Shown here: positions 27,650 through 37,467 of the stretch, one piece after another | Layout of the letters: every line of letters starts with the position of its first letter | How positions within the stretch are numbered: the first letter of the stretch is position 1 | Assembly: GCF_009707125.1 (NCBI RefSeq) | Contig: NZ_WLVL01000016.1 | Coordinates: 83,047-147,046, forward strand | Direction: 5' to 3' | DNA: 64,000 nucleotides | From: Arsenicicoccus cauae | GTDB taxonomy: Bacteria > Actinomycetota > Actinomycetes > Actinomycetales > Dermatophilaceae | The notes under the pieces: model-generated | What the model was told of the DNA's origin: nothing | Database searches by the model: none | What the model saw: only the letters and a program-made list of their open reading frames with translations | Translations under genes and position numbers: made by a program

Positions 27650-28822
27650 CTAGGGGCGCGGCTGATGCTCGCCCAGGTCGGTCAGCGCGGCGGCGGGGAA
27701 GGACAGGGTGAACGTCGACCCCTGCCCCGTCTGGCTCCACAGCCGCACCTCGCCGCCGTGGTTGGCCACGACGTGCTTGACGATGGACAGGCCGAGGCCG
27801 GTGCCACCGGTGGACCGCGACCGCGCCGGGTCCACGCGGTAGAAGCGCTCGAAGACCCGGTCCTGCTCGTCCTGCGGGATGCCCGCGCCGAGATCGCTGA
27901 CGACCACCTGGACCAGGTCGTCCACGCGCTCCACGGTGACGCGCACGGGCGCGCCGTCGTCGGAGTAGGCCACGGCGTTGTCGACCAGGTTGCGGATCGC
28001 CGTGGTCAAGAGCTCCCGGTCGCCGTAGACGACGGCCCGATCCCCCGTCGTGACGGTGATCTCGACCCCCTTGCCCTCCGCCACGAGCCGGCACCGGTCC
28101 GCCGCGTCGGCCGCCGCCCCGGCCACGTCCACGGGCACCGGCTCGGTCAGGGTGTCGGCGACCTGCAGGCGGGACAGGTCGACGATCTCCTTGACGAGGC
28201 GGGTGAGGCGCTCGGACTCGACCTTCATCCGGCCGGCGAAGCGGTGCACCGCCTCGGGGTCGTCGGCGGCATCCTGCACCGCCTCCGCCAGCAGCACCAG
28301 GCCCCCGACCGGTGTCTTGAGCTCGTGCGAGACGTTGGCGACGAAGTCCCGCCGGACCTCGTCCACTCGGTTGGCGTGCGTGCGGTCGTCGACGAGCAGC
28401 AGGACATGCCCCGTGGACAGCCGTGCGGCCCGGACGTGGGCGACCATCCGCCCGCGGCCCAGCGGTCCCCTGGGCAGGTCCAGCTCGGTCTCGCGGATCT
28501 CGCCCGAGCGCCGCACCTCGCGAGCCAGTTCGACGAGGTCGCGGTGCACCAGCTCGCCCTCGCGGACCAGCCCGTGCTGCACGGCGGCTTGCGTCGAGCG
28601 GACCACCGCGTCGGAGTCGTCGAGGACGATGCCGATGGAGCGGAGGACGGCGAGGACGTCCTCGACACCCGGCTGCAGCTCAGGCGCGTCCAGGCTCATG
28701 GTCACGAGATCCTGTCCCTTGCGGTCGCGGCGGCGGAGTCGGGCGGACCACCCGGCGGTCATGGTGGACCCGGCGAGGGCAGCGACCACCGCGACAGCGC
28801 CGAAGGTCACCGGGAGATCCAC
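27650..28822 (-). CDS. senX3: Sensor histidine kinase SenX3 (PhoR type)
   Basis: A 390-residue membrane histidine kinase, partner of RegX3. One N-terminal hydrophobic segment (about 5-28) is followed by a PAS-like region (70-150), the HisKA helix with phospho-histidine in FVANVSHELKTP, and an ATPase domain with RNLVDNAVAYS, VSDLGAGIP and TGLGLSIVKHVV. GTG 28822 is the chosen start, GTG 28810 an alternative. Phosphate limitation is the known signal in relatives. Confidence 0.92.
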   Translation of the reverse strand: MDLPVTFGAVAVVAALAGSTMTAGWSARLRRRDRKGQDLVTMSLDAPELQPGVEDVLAVLRSIGIVLDDSDAVVRSTQAAVQHGLVREGELVHRDLVELAREVRRSGEIRETELDLPRGPLGRGRMVAHVRAARLSTGHVLLLVDDRTHANRVDEVRRDFVANVSHELKTPVGGLVLLAEAVQDAADDPEAVHRFAGRMKVESERLTRLVKEIVDLSRLQVADTLTEPVPVDVAGAAADAADRCRLVAEGKGVEITVTTGDRAVVYGDRELLTTAIRNLVDNAVAYSDDGAPVRVTVERVDDLVQVVVSDLGAGIPQDEQDRVFERFYRVDPARSRSTGGTGLGLSIVKHVVANHGGEVRLWSQTGQGSTFTLSFPAAALTDLGEHQPRP

Positions 28823-28938
28823 GCGACGAGGATACGCAGCCTCCACGGGGGCCGGATGCGCGCCTCGCAGGTCAGCATGGCCGCCGCCCGGGCCGGCACG
28901 CACACCGGCGCGATGATCACGCCGCGTGATCGCCAAGT

Positions 28939-28971
28939 GTTCATCCGTGGTCCTTGGCTCGTTAACGCAGC
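28939..28971 (+). promoter_or_regulatory. PHO-box-like direct repeats in the senX3-phoU intergenic region
   Basis: Three consecutive 11-base units read GTTCATCCGTG, GTCCTTGGCTC and GTTAACGCAGC. The first and third fit the GTTCA-type unit bound by PhoP/RegX3 in actinobacteria; the middle one is weak. Position between the divergent regulator and phoU genes supports autoregulation. Confidence 0.5.
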
Positions 28972-29085
28972 CCTGGGACGCTCGCCGAGGCGTGAACCTG
29001 GGACACACCTGCGCGCCTGCACCTACGATCTCGTTGGGCAGCCGACCTCGACTGCCGACGTCCTGCACCGCTGTGAGAGGAATCC

Positions 29086-29772
29086 ATGCGCGACGCGTTC
29101 CATGAGGAGCTCGACCAGATCTCAGACAAGCTCGTCGAGATGTCCCGCCTCACCGGCTCGGCGGTGAGCCGGGCCACCACCGCCCTCCTCGACGCCGACC
29201 TCACCCTCGCCGAGTCCGTCATCGAGGCGGACGAGGCCATCGACCAGATGCGCCGCGAGCTCGACGACACCGCGATCGACCTGCTCGCCCGTCAGCAGCC
29301 CGTCGCCACCGACCTGCGCATGGTCGTCACCGCCATGCGCATGAGCGCCGACCTCGAGCGGATGGGCGACCTCGCCCGACACATCGCCAAGGTCGCCCGG
29401 CTGCGCTACCCCGACTCCACCATCCCGCCCACCCTGCGCGCCACCATCACGGAGATGGGCCACGCCGCGGAGAAGATCGTCGCCCAGGCCGGCTCGATCA
29501 TCGCCGGCAAGGACGTCTCGGCCGCCGTTGCGCTGGAGACGCAGGACGACGAGATGGACGCCCTGCACCGCCAGGTGTTCGAGCACCTGCTCGGTGGCCA
29601 CTGGGACGCCGGGATCCAGGCCGCCGTGGACGTGACCCTCGTCGGGCGCTACTACGAGCGGTTCGCCGACCACGCGGTGTCGGTGTCGCGTCGCGTCATC
29701 TACCTCGTCACCGGCGAGTGGGCGCAGGACGGCGCCGAGATCCCCGGCATCGACCCGGGCGACGACGACTGA
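29086..29772 (+). CDS. phoU: Phosphate signalling protein PhoU
   Basis: A 228-residue all-helical protein made of two PhoU repeats (about 10-105 and 115-210). Each carries the metal-binding signature: DLERMGDLARHIA and YYERFADHAVSVS. PhoU links Pst transporter activity to the histidine kinase and keeps the phosphate response off when phosphate is plentiful. It is divergent from senX3. The tail is acidic. Confidence 0.94.
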   Translation: MRDAFHEELDQISDKLVEMSRLTGSAVSRATTALLDADLTLAESVIEADEAIDQMRRELDDTAIDLLARQQPVATDLRMVVTAMRMSADLERMGDLARHIAKVARLRYPDSTIPPTLRATITEMGHAAEKIVAQAGSIIAGKDVSAAVALETQDDEMDALHRQVFEHLLGGHWDAGIQAAVDVTLVGRYYERFADHAVSVSRRVIYLVTGEWAQDGAEIPGIDPGDDD

Positions 29773-29797
29773 GCCGACCGAGCACCCGCCGGCACGG

Positions 29798-29834
29798 CGA
29801 GAGGCCCGCACCCCGGACGGGGGCGGGCCTCTCG
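29798..29834. terminator. Bidirectional terminator between phoU and gpmA
   Basis: CGAGAGGCCCGC (29798-29809) pairs with 29823-29834 to give a 12-bp stem, with further CCCC/GGGG pairing in the loop, between convergent genes. Confidence 0.7.
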
Positions 29835-29861
29835 CGGCATACGGCCTGAGCGGTCAGCAGG

Positions 29862-30605
29862 TCACTTGCCCTGGTTGGCCACGGCCTCCGCGGCCGCCTT
29901 GGCGGCCTCCGGGTCGAGGTACTCACCACCGGCCACGGTCGGCGCGAGCGAGTCGTCCAGGCGGTAGACGAGCGGCATGCCGGTCGGGATGTTGAGGCCG
30001 GCGATGTCGTCGTCGCTGATCCCGTCGAGGTGCTTGACCAGGGCGCGCAGCGAGTTGCCGTGGGCCGCGACCAGCACGGTCTTGCCGTCCTTGAGGTCCG
30101 GGACGATGTCGGACTCCCAGTAGGGGATCATCCGGGCGACGACGTCCTTGAGGCACTCGGTCTTGGGCATCGCGTCGCCGAGGTCGGCGTAGCGCGGGTC
30201 CCCGGCCTGGCTGAACTCGTTGTCGTCGGCGATCTCCGGCGGCGGGGTGTCGTAGGAGCGGCGCCACAGCATGAACTGCTCCTCGCCGTACTGCTCCTTG
30301 GTCTGCTTCTTGTCCTTGCCCTGCAGGTCGCCGTAGTGACGCTCGTTGAGGCGCCAGGACCGCTTGACCGGGATCCAGTGCCGGTCGCACTCGTCGAGGG
30401 CGGCGTTGGCCGTGCTGATCGCCCGTCGCAGCAGCGACGTGTGCACGATCTCCGGCAGCAGGTCCGCGTCCTTGAGCTGGCGCCCGCCAGCCGCGGCCTC
30501 GGCCCGGCCCTTGTCGGACAGCTGCACGTCGACCCAGCCGGTGAAGAGGTTCTTGGCGTTCCACTCGCTCTCGCCGTGGCGAAGCAGGATGAGGGTGTAG
30601 GTCAT
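29862..30605 (-). CDS. gpmA: 2,3-bisphosphoglycerate-dependent phosphoglycerate mutase
   Basis: A 247-residue glycolytic enzyme interconverting 3- and 2-phosphoglycerate. The phospho-histidine is in [10 protein letters not shown], the second catalytic histidine in [15 protein letters not shown], and [10 protein letters not shown] holds substrate contacts. It starts nine bases after the ybjN-type gene, which overlaps mshA, so the three form one transcript. Confidence 0.96.
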   Translation of the reverse strand: MTYTLILLRHGESEWNAKNLFTGWVDVQLSDKGRAEAAAGGRQLKDADLLPEIVHTSLLRRAISTANAALDECDRHWIPVKRSWRLNERHYGDLQGKDKKQTKEQYGEEQFMLWRRSYDTPPPEIADDNEFSQAGDPRYADLGDAMPKTECLKDVVARMIPYWESDIVPDLKDGKTVLVAAHGNSLRALVKHLDGISDDDIAGLNIPTGMPLVYRLDDSLAPTVAGGEYLDPEAAKAAAEAVANQGK

Positions 30606-30614
30606 GGTGCGACC

Positions 30615-31187
30615 CTATCCCTCGTGCCCCCGCCCCTCACCCGGTGCCTCGTCCTGCGGACCGGTGTCCAGGATGTGGCGGAAGGCGTCGAGGTTGCGGG
30701 TGGACTCGCCCCGCGACACCCGCCACGCCCACTCCTTGCGCATCGAGGTGAGGAAACCGATCTGCAGCAGCTCGTCGAAGGGCTCGTCCGCCGCCTCGAG
30801 GACCGTGCCGAGCAGCTGGTCGAGGTAGGCGTCGTCGACCCCCACGAGCGGGACGTGCGAGGTGACGTAGACGTCGCCCGAGGCGTCGATGGCGTAGGCC
30901 ACGCCCGCCATGCGCAGGTTGCGTCGCAGCAGGGTGCGGTAGAACCGCTCGTGGGCCTCGTCGGCGTTGCGGATCACGAACGCGTTGCCGGACAGGCCGC
31001 GCTCGCGCACCAGCAGCGACAGCACGGTCTTGAGCTTGTGCTCGCCGGGCAGGGTGACCACGACCTCACCCTCGCGCGCTCCCCGCTCCCAGTCGAGGCC
31101 CTGCTCGCTGACGAAGGCCTCGACCGCGGCGAGGACCGCCTCGGTGCTGGTCCGGTCGGTCTGGGTCGGGTGCGCGTCGTCGGTCAC
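30615..31187 (-). CDS. YbjN-domain protein
   Basis: A 190-residue cytoplasmic protein with one YbjN domain (about 20-165), a fold related to type III secretion chaperones. Its orthologue in M. tuberculosis (Rv0487) also sits between mshA and the phosphoglycerate mutase. The GTG start overlaps the mshA stop by four bases. No catalytic motif is visible, and its function is unknown. Confidence 0.87.
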   Translation of the reverse strand: MTDDAHPTQTDRTSTEAVLAAVEAFVSEQGLDWERGAREGEVVVTLPGEHKLKTVLSLLVRERGLSGNAFVIRNADEAHERFYRTLLRRNLRMAGVAYAIDASGDVYVTSHVPLVGVDDAYLDQLLGTVLEAADEPFDELLQIGFLTSMRKEWAWRVSRGESTRNLDAFRHILDTGPQDEAPGEGRGHEG

Positions 31188-32434
31188 GAGGCCAGGCTAC
31201 GGCGTCGGGCAAGGACGTCCTGGTAGACGCCGACCAGCCGGTCCGTGGTCGCCTCCCAGGAGAACGCCTCGGCGTGCCGGGCGGCGCGGGCCCGTAGGCC
31301 GGGGAGGTCGCCGTGGTCGAGCAGGGACGCGACGGCGTCGGCCCAGGCACGAGGGTCGTGACCATCGACGAGCACGCCGGCCTCCCCCACCGCCGTCGGC
31401 AGGCCACCGACGCGCGTGGCGGCCACGGGCGCTCCGCACGCCAGCGCCTCGACGGCCACCAGGCCGAAGGACTCGTTGTAGGACGGGACGGCCACCACGT
31501 CGGCCGCCCGGAACCAGTCGGCGAGCTCGGTGCGGGTGCTCTGCTGGTGCCAGATCATCTGGTCGCCGACGCCCAGCTCGGCGGCCAGGCGTCGCAGGAA
31601 GTCCGGGTCGCCGTACCCGCCCCCGCTGTCACCCCCGAGGACGGCGACCCGCAGCCGTGGCCGCAGCTCGGGGCGGCGGGCGAGCAGCTCCGCGGCGGCG
31701 CGGACCAGGACGTCGGGGGCCTTGAGCGGCTGGATCCGTCCGACGAAGAGCAGCAGCACCACGTCGGCGGGCAGCTCCAGCCGAGCACGTGCCTCGCCCT
31801 GGTCACCGGGGTGGAAGACCTCGAGGTCCACGCCTGGGGGGACGACGGCCACCCGGTCGGGCGGGGCGGCATACAGCTCGATCAGCTCGCGGCGCTCGAT
31901 GTCGGTGTTGGCGACCAGGTGGTCCGCCGCGGCGACCACCTGCTCCTCGCCGATCTCCCGGCCGGCAGGCTCGGGCGAGTCCCCTTGCGCCAGCTGGAGA
32001 TTCTTGACCTTGGCCATCGTGTGCATGGAGTGGACGAGAGGCACCTGCCAGCGGTCGGCGGCCAGCCAGCCGACCTGGCCGGAGAGCCAGTAGTGCGAGT
32101 GGACCAGGTCGTAGTGCCCCTCCGGGCTCATCGCCTCGGTGCGCATCACCCCGGCCGCGAAGGCGCACAGCTGGCCCGGGAGGTCCATCTTGCCGAGGCC
32201 CTCGAAGGGGCCGGCCGTCACGTGCCGGACCGTGACGCCGTCGTCGAGCGGCACCGTCGGGGCCTGCCGACCGGACGTGGCGCGGGTGAACACGTCGACC
32301 TCGATGCCCCGTCGGGCGAGCCGGCGGGCGGTCTCGGCGACGTAGACGTTCATGCCGCCGGCGTCACCCCGGCCGGGCGTGGCGAGCGGGGACGTGTGGA
32401 CGCTCAGCATCGCGACGCGGTGCAGCCCGGGCAT
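31184..32434 (-). CDS. mshA: D-inositol-3-phosphate glycosyltransferase MshA
   Basis: A 416-residue GT4 glycosyltransferase that joins N-acetylglucosamine to inositol 3-phosphate, the first step of mycothiol synthesis. It has the N-terminal [20 protein letters not shown] with [31 protein letters not shown] and the E-x7-E donor motif in [13 protein letters not shown]. The start ATG 32434 follows GGAGGT by three bases. mshD lies in the same window at 44144. Confidence 0.95.
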   Translation of the reverse strand: MPGLHRVAMLSVHTSPLATPGRGDAGGMNVYVAETARRLARRGIEVDVFTRATSGRQAPTVPLDDGVTVRHVTAGPFEGLGKMDLPGQLCAFAAGVMRTEAMSPEGHYDLVHSHYWLSGQVGWLAADRWQVPLVHSMHTMAKVKNLQLAQGDSPEPAGREIGEEQVVAAADHLVANTDIERRELIELYAAPPDRVAVVPPGVDLEVFHPGDQGEARARLELPADVVLLLFVGRIQPLKAPDVLVRAAAELLARRPELRPRLRVAVLGGDSGGGYGDPDFLRRLAAELGVGDQMIWHQQSTRTELADWFRAADVVAVPSYNESFGLVAVEALACGAPVAATRVGGLPTAVGEAGVLVDGHDPRAWADAVASLLDHGDLPGLRARAARHAEAFSWEATTDRLVGVYQDVLARRRSLAS

Positions 32435-32583
32435 GGGACCTCCGTGGGTGACGACGGGTCGTGGGTGCAGAGGGCGACCTCGGCGGCCCTGCTCGCGACA
32501 ACCGGCACGTGCCGGGCGGCATTCCCCGTGCGCCTCGGCGCCCGGGGAGGCCCAGGGCACGGTGCGCGACCTAGGCTGGGCCG

Positions 32584-33384
32584 GTGGCCCGCACCTCCCC
32601 CATCGGCACCGTGACGCGCGGGACGACCAACCCCAACCGGCTGCGCCGCTGCGACCGCTGGCTCGCAGGCCCGCAGGCCTGGCGGCTGCGATCAGCCGAG
32701 TCGTCGCCGATCGCGGTGGACCTCGGGTATGGCGCCTCCCCCGTCACCGCGGTCGAGCTGCACGCGCGCCTGGCGGCCGTGCGACCGGACGTGCGTGTCG
32801 TGGGCATCGAGATCGAGCCGTCCCGGGTGGAGCTGGGGCGACCTCTCGAGAGGCCGGGGCTGCGCTTCCGCCTGGGCGGGTTCGAGGTTCCTCTGGACGG
32901 TGAGTCCGCCACCGTGGTGCGGGCGTTCAACGTGCTGCGGCAGTACTCCGAGGAGGAGGTCCCGGCGGCCTGGGCGCGGCTGTGCTCGCGCCTCGCGCCC
33001 GACGGCCTGCTGGTGGACGGGACGTGCGACGAGATCGGGCGGCTCGCGTCCTGGGTCGCCCTCGACCGCACGGGCCCGCTGTCGCTGACCTGCTCGTGGC
33101 ACCTGCGGGGGCTGGCCCGGCCGGGCGTCGTGGCCGAGCGCCTGCCCAAGTCGCTGATCCACCGCAACGTCCCCGGCGAGCGGGTGCACGACTGGCTCTG
33201 CGCGGTCGACATGGAGTGGGCGCGGCAGGCGCCGCTGGCGAGCTACGGCGCGCGGCAACGGTTCGTGGCGGTCGCACGTGGGCTGCGTGACGCGGGGTGG
33301 CCGGTGCTCGACGGGCCCGCCAGGTGGCGGCTGGGCGAGCTGACCGTGGCCTGGTCCGCGGTCGCCCCGACCGGGTCCGCCTGA
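32584..33384 (+). CDS. Class I SAM-dependent methyltransferase-like protein
   Basis: A 266-residue protein with a Rossmann-like core. [19 protein letters not shown] resembles motif I with the nucleotide loop (DxGxG), and [11 protein letters not shown] the acidic motif [15 protein letters not shown] and [12 protein letters not shown] follow. The target is unknown. It is divergent from mshA; homologues sit beside mshA in other actinobacteria, which suggests but does not prove a link. GTG 32584 is the start. Confidence 0.75.
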   Translation: MARTSPIGTVTRGTTNPNRLRRCDRWLAGPQAWRLRSAESSPIAVDLGYGASPVTAVELHARLAAVRPDVRVVGIEIEPSRVELGRPLERPGLRFRLGGFEVPLDGESATVVRAFNVLRQYSEEEVPAAWARLCSRLAPDGLLVDGTCDEIGRLASWVALDRTGPLSLTCSWHLRGLARPGVVAERLPKSLIHRNVPGERVHDWLCAVDMEWARQAPLASYGARQRFVAVARGLRDAGWPVLDGPARWRLGELTVAWSAVAPTGSA

Positions 33385-33444
33385 CCTCGACACCCCGCCT
33401 CGGGTCGTCAGGGCCGCCTGAGGTGCCAGGGCGGTCCGACGTGG

Positions 33445-34524
33445 CTACCTCGGGCAGGTCGTGGTGCCGAGACGCAGGCGCGTCGGGTGCTCCTCGTCGG
33501 GCACCACCTCGCCGTCGAGCAGCCGCCGGAGCATGTCGCCGAGCCGACGCCCCTTGCCCCGCCCGTCCTGCTCGACCGTCGTCAGCCTCCCTTCGAACCA
33601 CGGCAGCTCGATGCCGTCGAACCCCACGACGCTGAGGTCGTCGGGCACCGACAGCCCGCGGTCGGTGGCGGCCCGGATCACCCCCGCCGCCAGCAGGTCG
33701 GACTGAGCCACCACCGCCGTGGGTCGGGGGACCGCGTCGAGCAGCAGGGCGGCGGCCTGCGCACCGCCGTCGATGGACAGGCCGGCCGACTGCACCATCG
33801 GGAGGTCCGGGCCCAGCCGGTCGACGAACGCGAGCGCCCGGTCCCGCGCGTCCGGGTAGGTGGCCGCGTCGACGTCGGCGACGGTGACCGGCCCCGCCGG
33901 TGCCCCGGGGCCGAGGGGCATGGCCAGCATGGCGATCCGCTCGTGACCGAGGCGGCGCAGGTGGTCCACGAGCTCGCCGGTCGCGGCCCGGTCGTCGATC
34001 CGCAGCTGCACGACGCGCTCGTCGACGGGGGCGCCGGTGCCGAGCATCGGGATCCCGCGGGCCGCCACCTGGTCGACCAGCGCCGACGTGGTCGGGCCGC
34101 ACAGGGCGAAGACGAGGGCGTCGAGGGCCTGTCCGGCCACCAGCCGGGCCGCGTGCTCCGCCCCACCGGGGGGCTCCGGCACGAGCAGCATGCCCATCCC
34201 GAGCTCGTCGAGGACCTGCCCGAGCCCGTCGAGGACGGAGACGGCGTAGGGGTCCTGGAAGGCATAGCCGAGCGCACCCTCGACGTGCACCCCGACCACG
34301 CCGGACCGCCCGTGACGCAGCGACGAGGCGAGCGGGTCGGGCCCGGCATACCCCAGGGTCTCGGCGGCCGCCCGCACCCGCTCGGCGGTCGCGGGCGACA
34401 CGCCCTGCTTGCCGCTGTAGACCAGGGAGGCAGTCGAGATCGAGACGCCTGCCTCGTCGGCGACCTCGCGCAGGGTGGGTCTGCGGTGCGGCGTGCGCGT
34501 CGTGGATTGACCTTGACGACCCAT
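33445..34524 (-). CDS. LacI-family transcriptional regulator
   Basis: A 359-residue repressor with helix-turn-helix TLREVADEAGVSISTASLVYSG (residues about 16-37) and a sugar-binding-type core. The effector is unknown. It is divergent from the MFS gene across 92 bases that contain two overlapping perfect palindromes, the likely operator, so it probably represses both itself and the transporter. Confidence 0.9.
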   Translation of the reverse strand: MGRQGQSTTRTPHRRPTLREVADEAGVSISTASLVYSGKQGVSPATAERVRAAAETLGYAGPDPLASSLRHGRSGVVGVHVEGALGYAFQDPYAVSVLDGLGQVLDELGMGMLLVPEPPGGAEHAARLVAGQALDALVFALCGPTTSALVDQVAARGIPMLGTGAPVDERVVQLRIDDRAATGELVDHLRRLGHERIAMLAMPLGPGAPAGPVTVADVDAATYPDARDRALAFVDRLGPDLPMVQSAGLSIDGGAQAAALLLDAVPRPTAVVAQSDLLAAGVIRAATDRGLSVPDDLSVVGFDGIELPWFEGRLTTVEQDGRGKGRRLGDMLRRLLDGEVVPDEEHPTRLRLGTTTCPR

Positions 34525-34536
34525 GTCGGCATACTA

Positions 34537-34556
34537 TCGAATCGATTCGATCGAAT
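34537..34556. promoter_or_regulatory. Overlapping palindromic operators between lacI-type and MFS genes
   Basis: TCGAATCGATTCGA (34537-34550) and ATTCGATCGAAT (34545-34556) are both perfect palindromes and share six bases; a further CGAATCG half follows. LacI proteins bind such CG-centred palindromes. The AT-richness stands out in this genome. Confidence 0.65.
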
Positions 34557-34616
34557 CGTTTCGACAACGCCGGGGCGATGACATACCGAACCCCGAGCGA
34601 TCCCGGAGGACCCGCG

Positions 34617-35810
34617 ATGACCACCACGACCTTGTCACCCGACCGCGTCCGGCAGGCCGTGTGGGCCGTGGTGGCGGTGTTCGCCGTCAACGGCATGGGC
34701 TACGCCACGTGGGCGTCGCGGATCCCCTCCATCAAGACCTCTCTCGGGCTCGAGCCCGCCCAGCTCGGGGCGCTGCTGATGTGCGTGTCGGCGGGCTCGC
34801 TGCTCGGCCTGCCCGCCGCCGGCAGCATCACGGCCCGCGTCGGGGCGATGCGCACCGTCCTGTCCGGACTCGCCGCGTTCTGCGTCGGCCTGGTGATCCT
34901 CGGCGTGGGTACCGACGTCACCCACTCCCCGCTCGTCGCCGGCGCCGGACTCTTCCTCGTCGGCCTCGGCATCGGCACGTGGGACGTCTCGATGAACATC
35001 GAGGGCGCCGCGGTCGAGCAGCACCTCGGACGCGCGATCATGCCGTGGTTCCACGCGGCCTTCAGCGGGGGGACGGTCGTCATGGCGCTCGTGGCAGCCG
35101 GCCTCGCCTGGGCGCACGTGCCGGTCTGGGCCCACCTCACCGGCGTGGCGCTGCTGTGGCCCGTGCTCGGCTGGCTCGCCGTCCGCGGCTTCCTCCCCCG
35201 CGACGTCGAGGCGTCCGACGCCGACGCCGCCGAGGAGCACGCAGGCCCGCAGAGCCGCTCCGCCTGGCGCGAGCCCCGCACCCTGCTCATCGGCGTCGTC
35301 GTGCTGGTCGCCGCCATGACCGAGGGCACCGCCAACGACTGGGTGTCCGTCGCGCTCGTCGAGGGCTACCACCTGCCGCAGTGGGCCGGGATCCTCGGCT
35401 TCGCGACCTTCCTCACCGCCATGACGGTCGGCCGCCTGATCGGCACCTCGGCGCTGGACCGCTACGGCCGCGTCCCGGTGCTGCGGGTGCTGTTCGTGCT
35501 GGCCGCGATCGGCTCCCTGCTGGTCGTCTTCGGCGGTCCCGTCCTCGCCTACGTCGGCGCCGCCGTCTGGGGCATCGGTGCGAGCCTCGGCTTCCCGGTC
35601 GGTATGTCGGCCGCCAGCGACGACCCTCGTCGGGCCGCGGTGCGGGTGAGCGTCGTCTCGACCATCGGCTACCTCGCGTTCCTGGCAGGGCCGCCGTTCC
35701 TGGGATTCCTCGGCAACCACGTCGGCGTCCTGCACTCGCTGCTGCTGGTCGGTGGGCTGGCTGTCATCGCCCTGCTGCTGGCGCCCGCCACGCGCGAGCA
35801 GCGCGCCTGA
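34617..35810 (+). CDS. MFS transporter
   Basis: A 397-residue major-facilitator permease with about 12 transmembrane segments in two halves split by an acidic cytoplasmic loop (about 198-215). WASRIPSIKTSLGL after helix 1 and GTWDVSMNIEGAAVEQ are typical of the YbjJ/fucose-permease-like branch. ATG 34617 follows GGAGGA. Substrate unknown; control by the divergent LacI protein hints at a sugar or related compound. Confidence 0.88.
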   Translation: MTTTTLSPDRVRQAVWAVVAVFAVNGMGYATWASRIPSIKTSLGLEPAQLGALLMCVSAGSLLGLPAAGSITARVGAMRTVLSGLAAFCVGLVILGVGTDVTHSPLVAGAGLFLVGLGIGTWDVSMNIEGAAVEQHLGRAIMPWFHAAFSGGTVVMALVAAGLAWAHVPVWAHLTGVALLWPVLGWLAVRGFLPRDVEASDADAAEEHAGPQSRSAWREPRTLLIGVVVLVAAMTEGTANDWVSVALVEGYHLPQWAGILGFATFLTAMTVGRLIGTSALDRYGRVPVLRVLFVLAAIGSLLVVFGGPVLAYVGAAVWGIGASLGFPVGMSAASDDPRRAAVRVSVVSTIGYLAFLAGPPFLGFLGNHVGVLHSLLLVGGLAVIALLLAPATREQRA

Positions 35811-35843
35811 CCGCGGCCCGCCGTCTCGCCGCCGCCAGGACGA

Positions 35844-36659
35844 TCACGCGTCGAGGAAGGTGCTGACGAGGGTGCGCACCCGGCCGCGGTGCGCCCAGAG
35901 CAGCCCGCCCGGTGGCAGCACCTCCACCTCCGCCGCCGGCAGCAGCCCGCCCAGCCGTCGGGAGACCGAGGCCGGGTGGATGACGTCCTCCTCCTGGCCC
36001 AGCACGAGCACCGGGACGCGCACGTGCTCCAGCAAGGACACGTCCGGGACGGGCACCTGGCCGGGGAGGGTCGTCAGCGCCCGGCCGATCCCGAACGCGC
36101 TGAGGTGGCCCGCGACCACCTGGTCGGCCATCTGCTCCGCCCACGCGTCCGCGGCGTCGCCCCGCGCCGCCGACCCCGCCCCGCCGTCACCGCGGTAGAG
36201 CTCCACGGCCGCCGCGCGGTCCCCCTCGGCGATGCGGCGACCCAGCCGCTGCAGCTCGTCGACGCCCGGGCCGCGACGTGCCCGGTCGAGACCGGCGGGC
36301 AGCACGAGCACCACCCGCTCGAAGCGGCCGGGGTCCTCGCACAGCAGCCTCAGCAAGGCACCCGCGCCCAGGCTGACCCCCAGGGCGCGCGTGGCACCCA
36401 CGTGGTCGGCGACGGCCCGCAGCTCGGCGGCCAGGTCGGCATACGACCAGGGCAGGTCGGGCACGACGGACCGGCCGTGCCCCCGGAAGTGGAAGAAGGT
36501 GCGCGCCCCGCGCACCCCCGAAGCGAAGGGCCGCGTCGTCTCGATGGAGGAGCCGGCGCCGTGCGCGAAGATCGTCGAGGGCTGCCCCCGACCCACGGTC
36601 AGCAGGTCGAGCGGACCGGCCGGGCCGGCCACCTGCTCCAGGCGGCCGACGGGGGTCAC
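35844..36659 (-). CDS. Alpha/beta hydrolase
   Basis: A 271-residue hydrolase-fold protein. The oxyanion stretch is FAHGAGSS, the nucleophile elbow is GVSLGAG (serine), and the distal acid and histidine may lie in GQEEDVIHP and the segment near LLWAHRGRV. No signal peptide is seen. The GTG start at 36659 overlaps the stop of the DUF2516 gene by four bases. The substrate is unknown. Confidence 0.82.
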   Translation of the reverse strand: MTPVGRLEQVAGPAGPLDLLTVGRGQPSTIFAHGAGSSIETTRPFASGVRGARTFFHFRGHGRSVVPDLPWSYADLAAELRAVADHVGATRALGVSLGAGALLRLLCEDPGRFERVVLVLPAGLDRARRGPGVDELQRLGRRIAEGDRAAAVELYRGDGGAGSAARGDAADAWAEQMADQVVAGHLSAFGIGRALTTLPGQVPVPDVSLLEHVRVPVLVLGQEEDVIHPASVSRRLGGLLPAAEVEVLPPGGLLWAHRGRVRTLVSTFLDA

Positions 36660-36973
36660 CACGGGCCGTAGGGTCCGTCCTGGCGTCCCCGGCCCTGGAC
36701 CCGCTGCAGGGCGGGACGGACGTCGACCCAGTAGACGATGACGGCGACCGCGGCGACCAGGCCGAGCAGGTGCAGCACGCCGAAGGCGCCGGCGACCAGC
36801 GTCGAGACCACCAGGATCGCCAACCAGGCCCCCTTGGAGAGCTTGCTCGCGGCCGGGAACGCGTCGGGACGCGTGGTCGCGACCTGGATGCACCCCACCA
36901 CGCCTGCGACGACGGCCGCGAGCTGCAGCAGGGTGGCCACCAGGCCCTGGAAGGAGAAGGTCAGCTGGTCCAC
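36656..36973 (-). CDS. DUF2516 membrane protein
   Basis: A 105-residue protein with three hydrophobic segments (about 8-30, 45-63, 64-82) and a polar C-terminus. It matches the DUF2516 family, found next to hbhA-type genes (Rv0476 in M. tuberculosis). GTG 36973 is the start, 17 bases after dtd. Function unknown. Confidence 0.82.
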   Translation of the reverse strand: MDQLTFSFQGLVATLLQLAAVVAGVVGCIQVATTRPDAFPAASKLSKGAWLAILVVSTLVAGAFGVLHLLGLVAAVAVIVYWVDVRPALQRVQGRGRQDGPYGPW

Positions 36974-36990
36974 GTGACAGAGCCTACGGC

Positions 36991-37416
36991 TCAGACGTCC
37001 ACGATCACCGTGAACGGGCCGTCGTTGACGGACGCGACGTCCATCATGGCGCCGAACCTGCCGGTCTCGACGGCAACGCCGGTGGCCCGCACGGCGTCCA
37101 CCACCTGGTCGAAGACGGGCTCCGCCACGGACCCCGGCGCCGCCGCGCTCCAGGACGGTCGCCTGCCCTTGCGCAGGTCGGCGTACAGGGTGAACTGGCT
37201 GACCATCAGCACCGGCGCCCCCACCTCGAGGACCGACCGCTCGTCGCGCAGGATCCGCAGCTCGGTGAGCTTGCGCGCCATGGCGGCGACCTGGTCGGGC
37301 CCGTCGTCGTGGGTCATGCCCAGCAGGACGAGCAGACCCGGCTCGGTGATCTGGCCGACGACCTCGCCCTCGACGACGACGCTGGCGGCGGTCACGCGGG
37401 AGACGACGGCACGCAC
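36991..37416 (-). CDS. dtd: D-aminoacyl-tRNA deacylase
   Basis: A 141-residue enzyme that removes D-amino acids (and glycine) mischarged on tRNA. Both active-site motifs are kept: SQFTLYAD and, near the end, NDGPFTV, the family's NxGPxT. Length is typical. GTG start. It sits inside an operon otherwise made of the hbhA-type neighbourhood. Confidence 0.95.
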   Translation of the reverse strand: MRAVVSRVTAASVVVEGEVVGQITEPGLLVLLGMTHDDGPDQVAAMARKLTELRILRDERSVLEVGAPVLMVSQFTLYADLRKGRRPSWSAAAPGSVAEPVFDQVVDAVRATGVAVETGRFGAMMDVASVNDGPFTVIVDV

Positions 37417-37467
37417 GCAGGGGACTCCTCGAGGTGGGGTGGGGTCGGGGATGCCGGCGACGCGACG

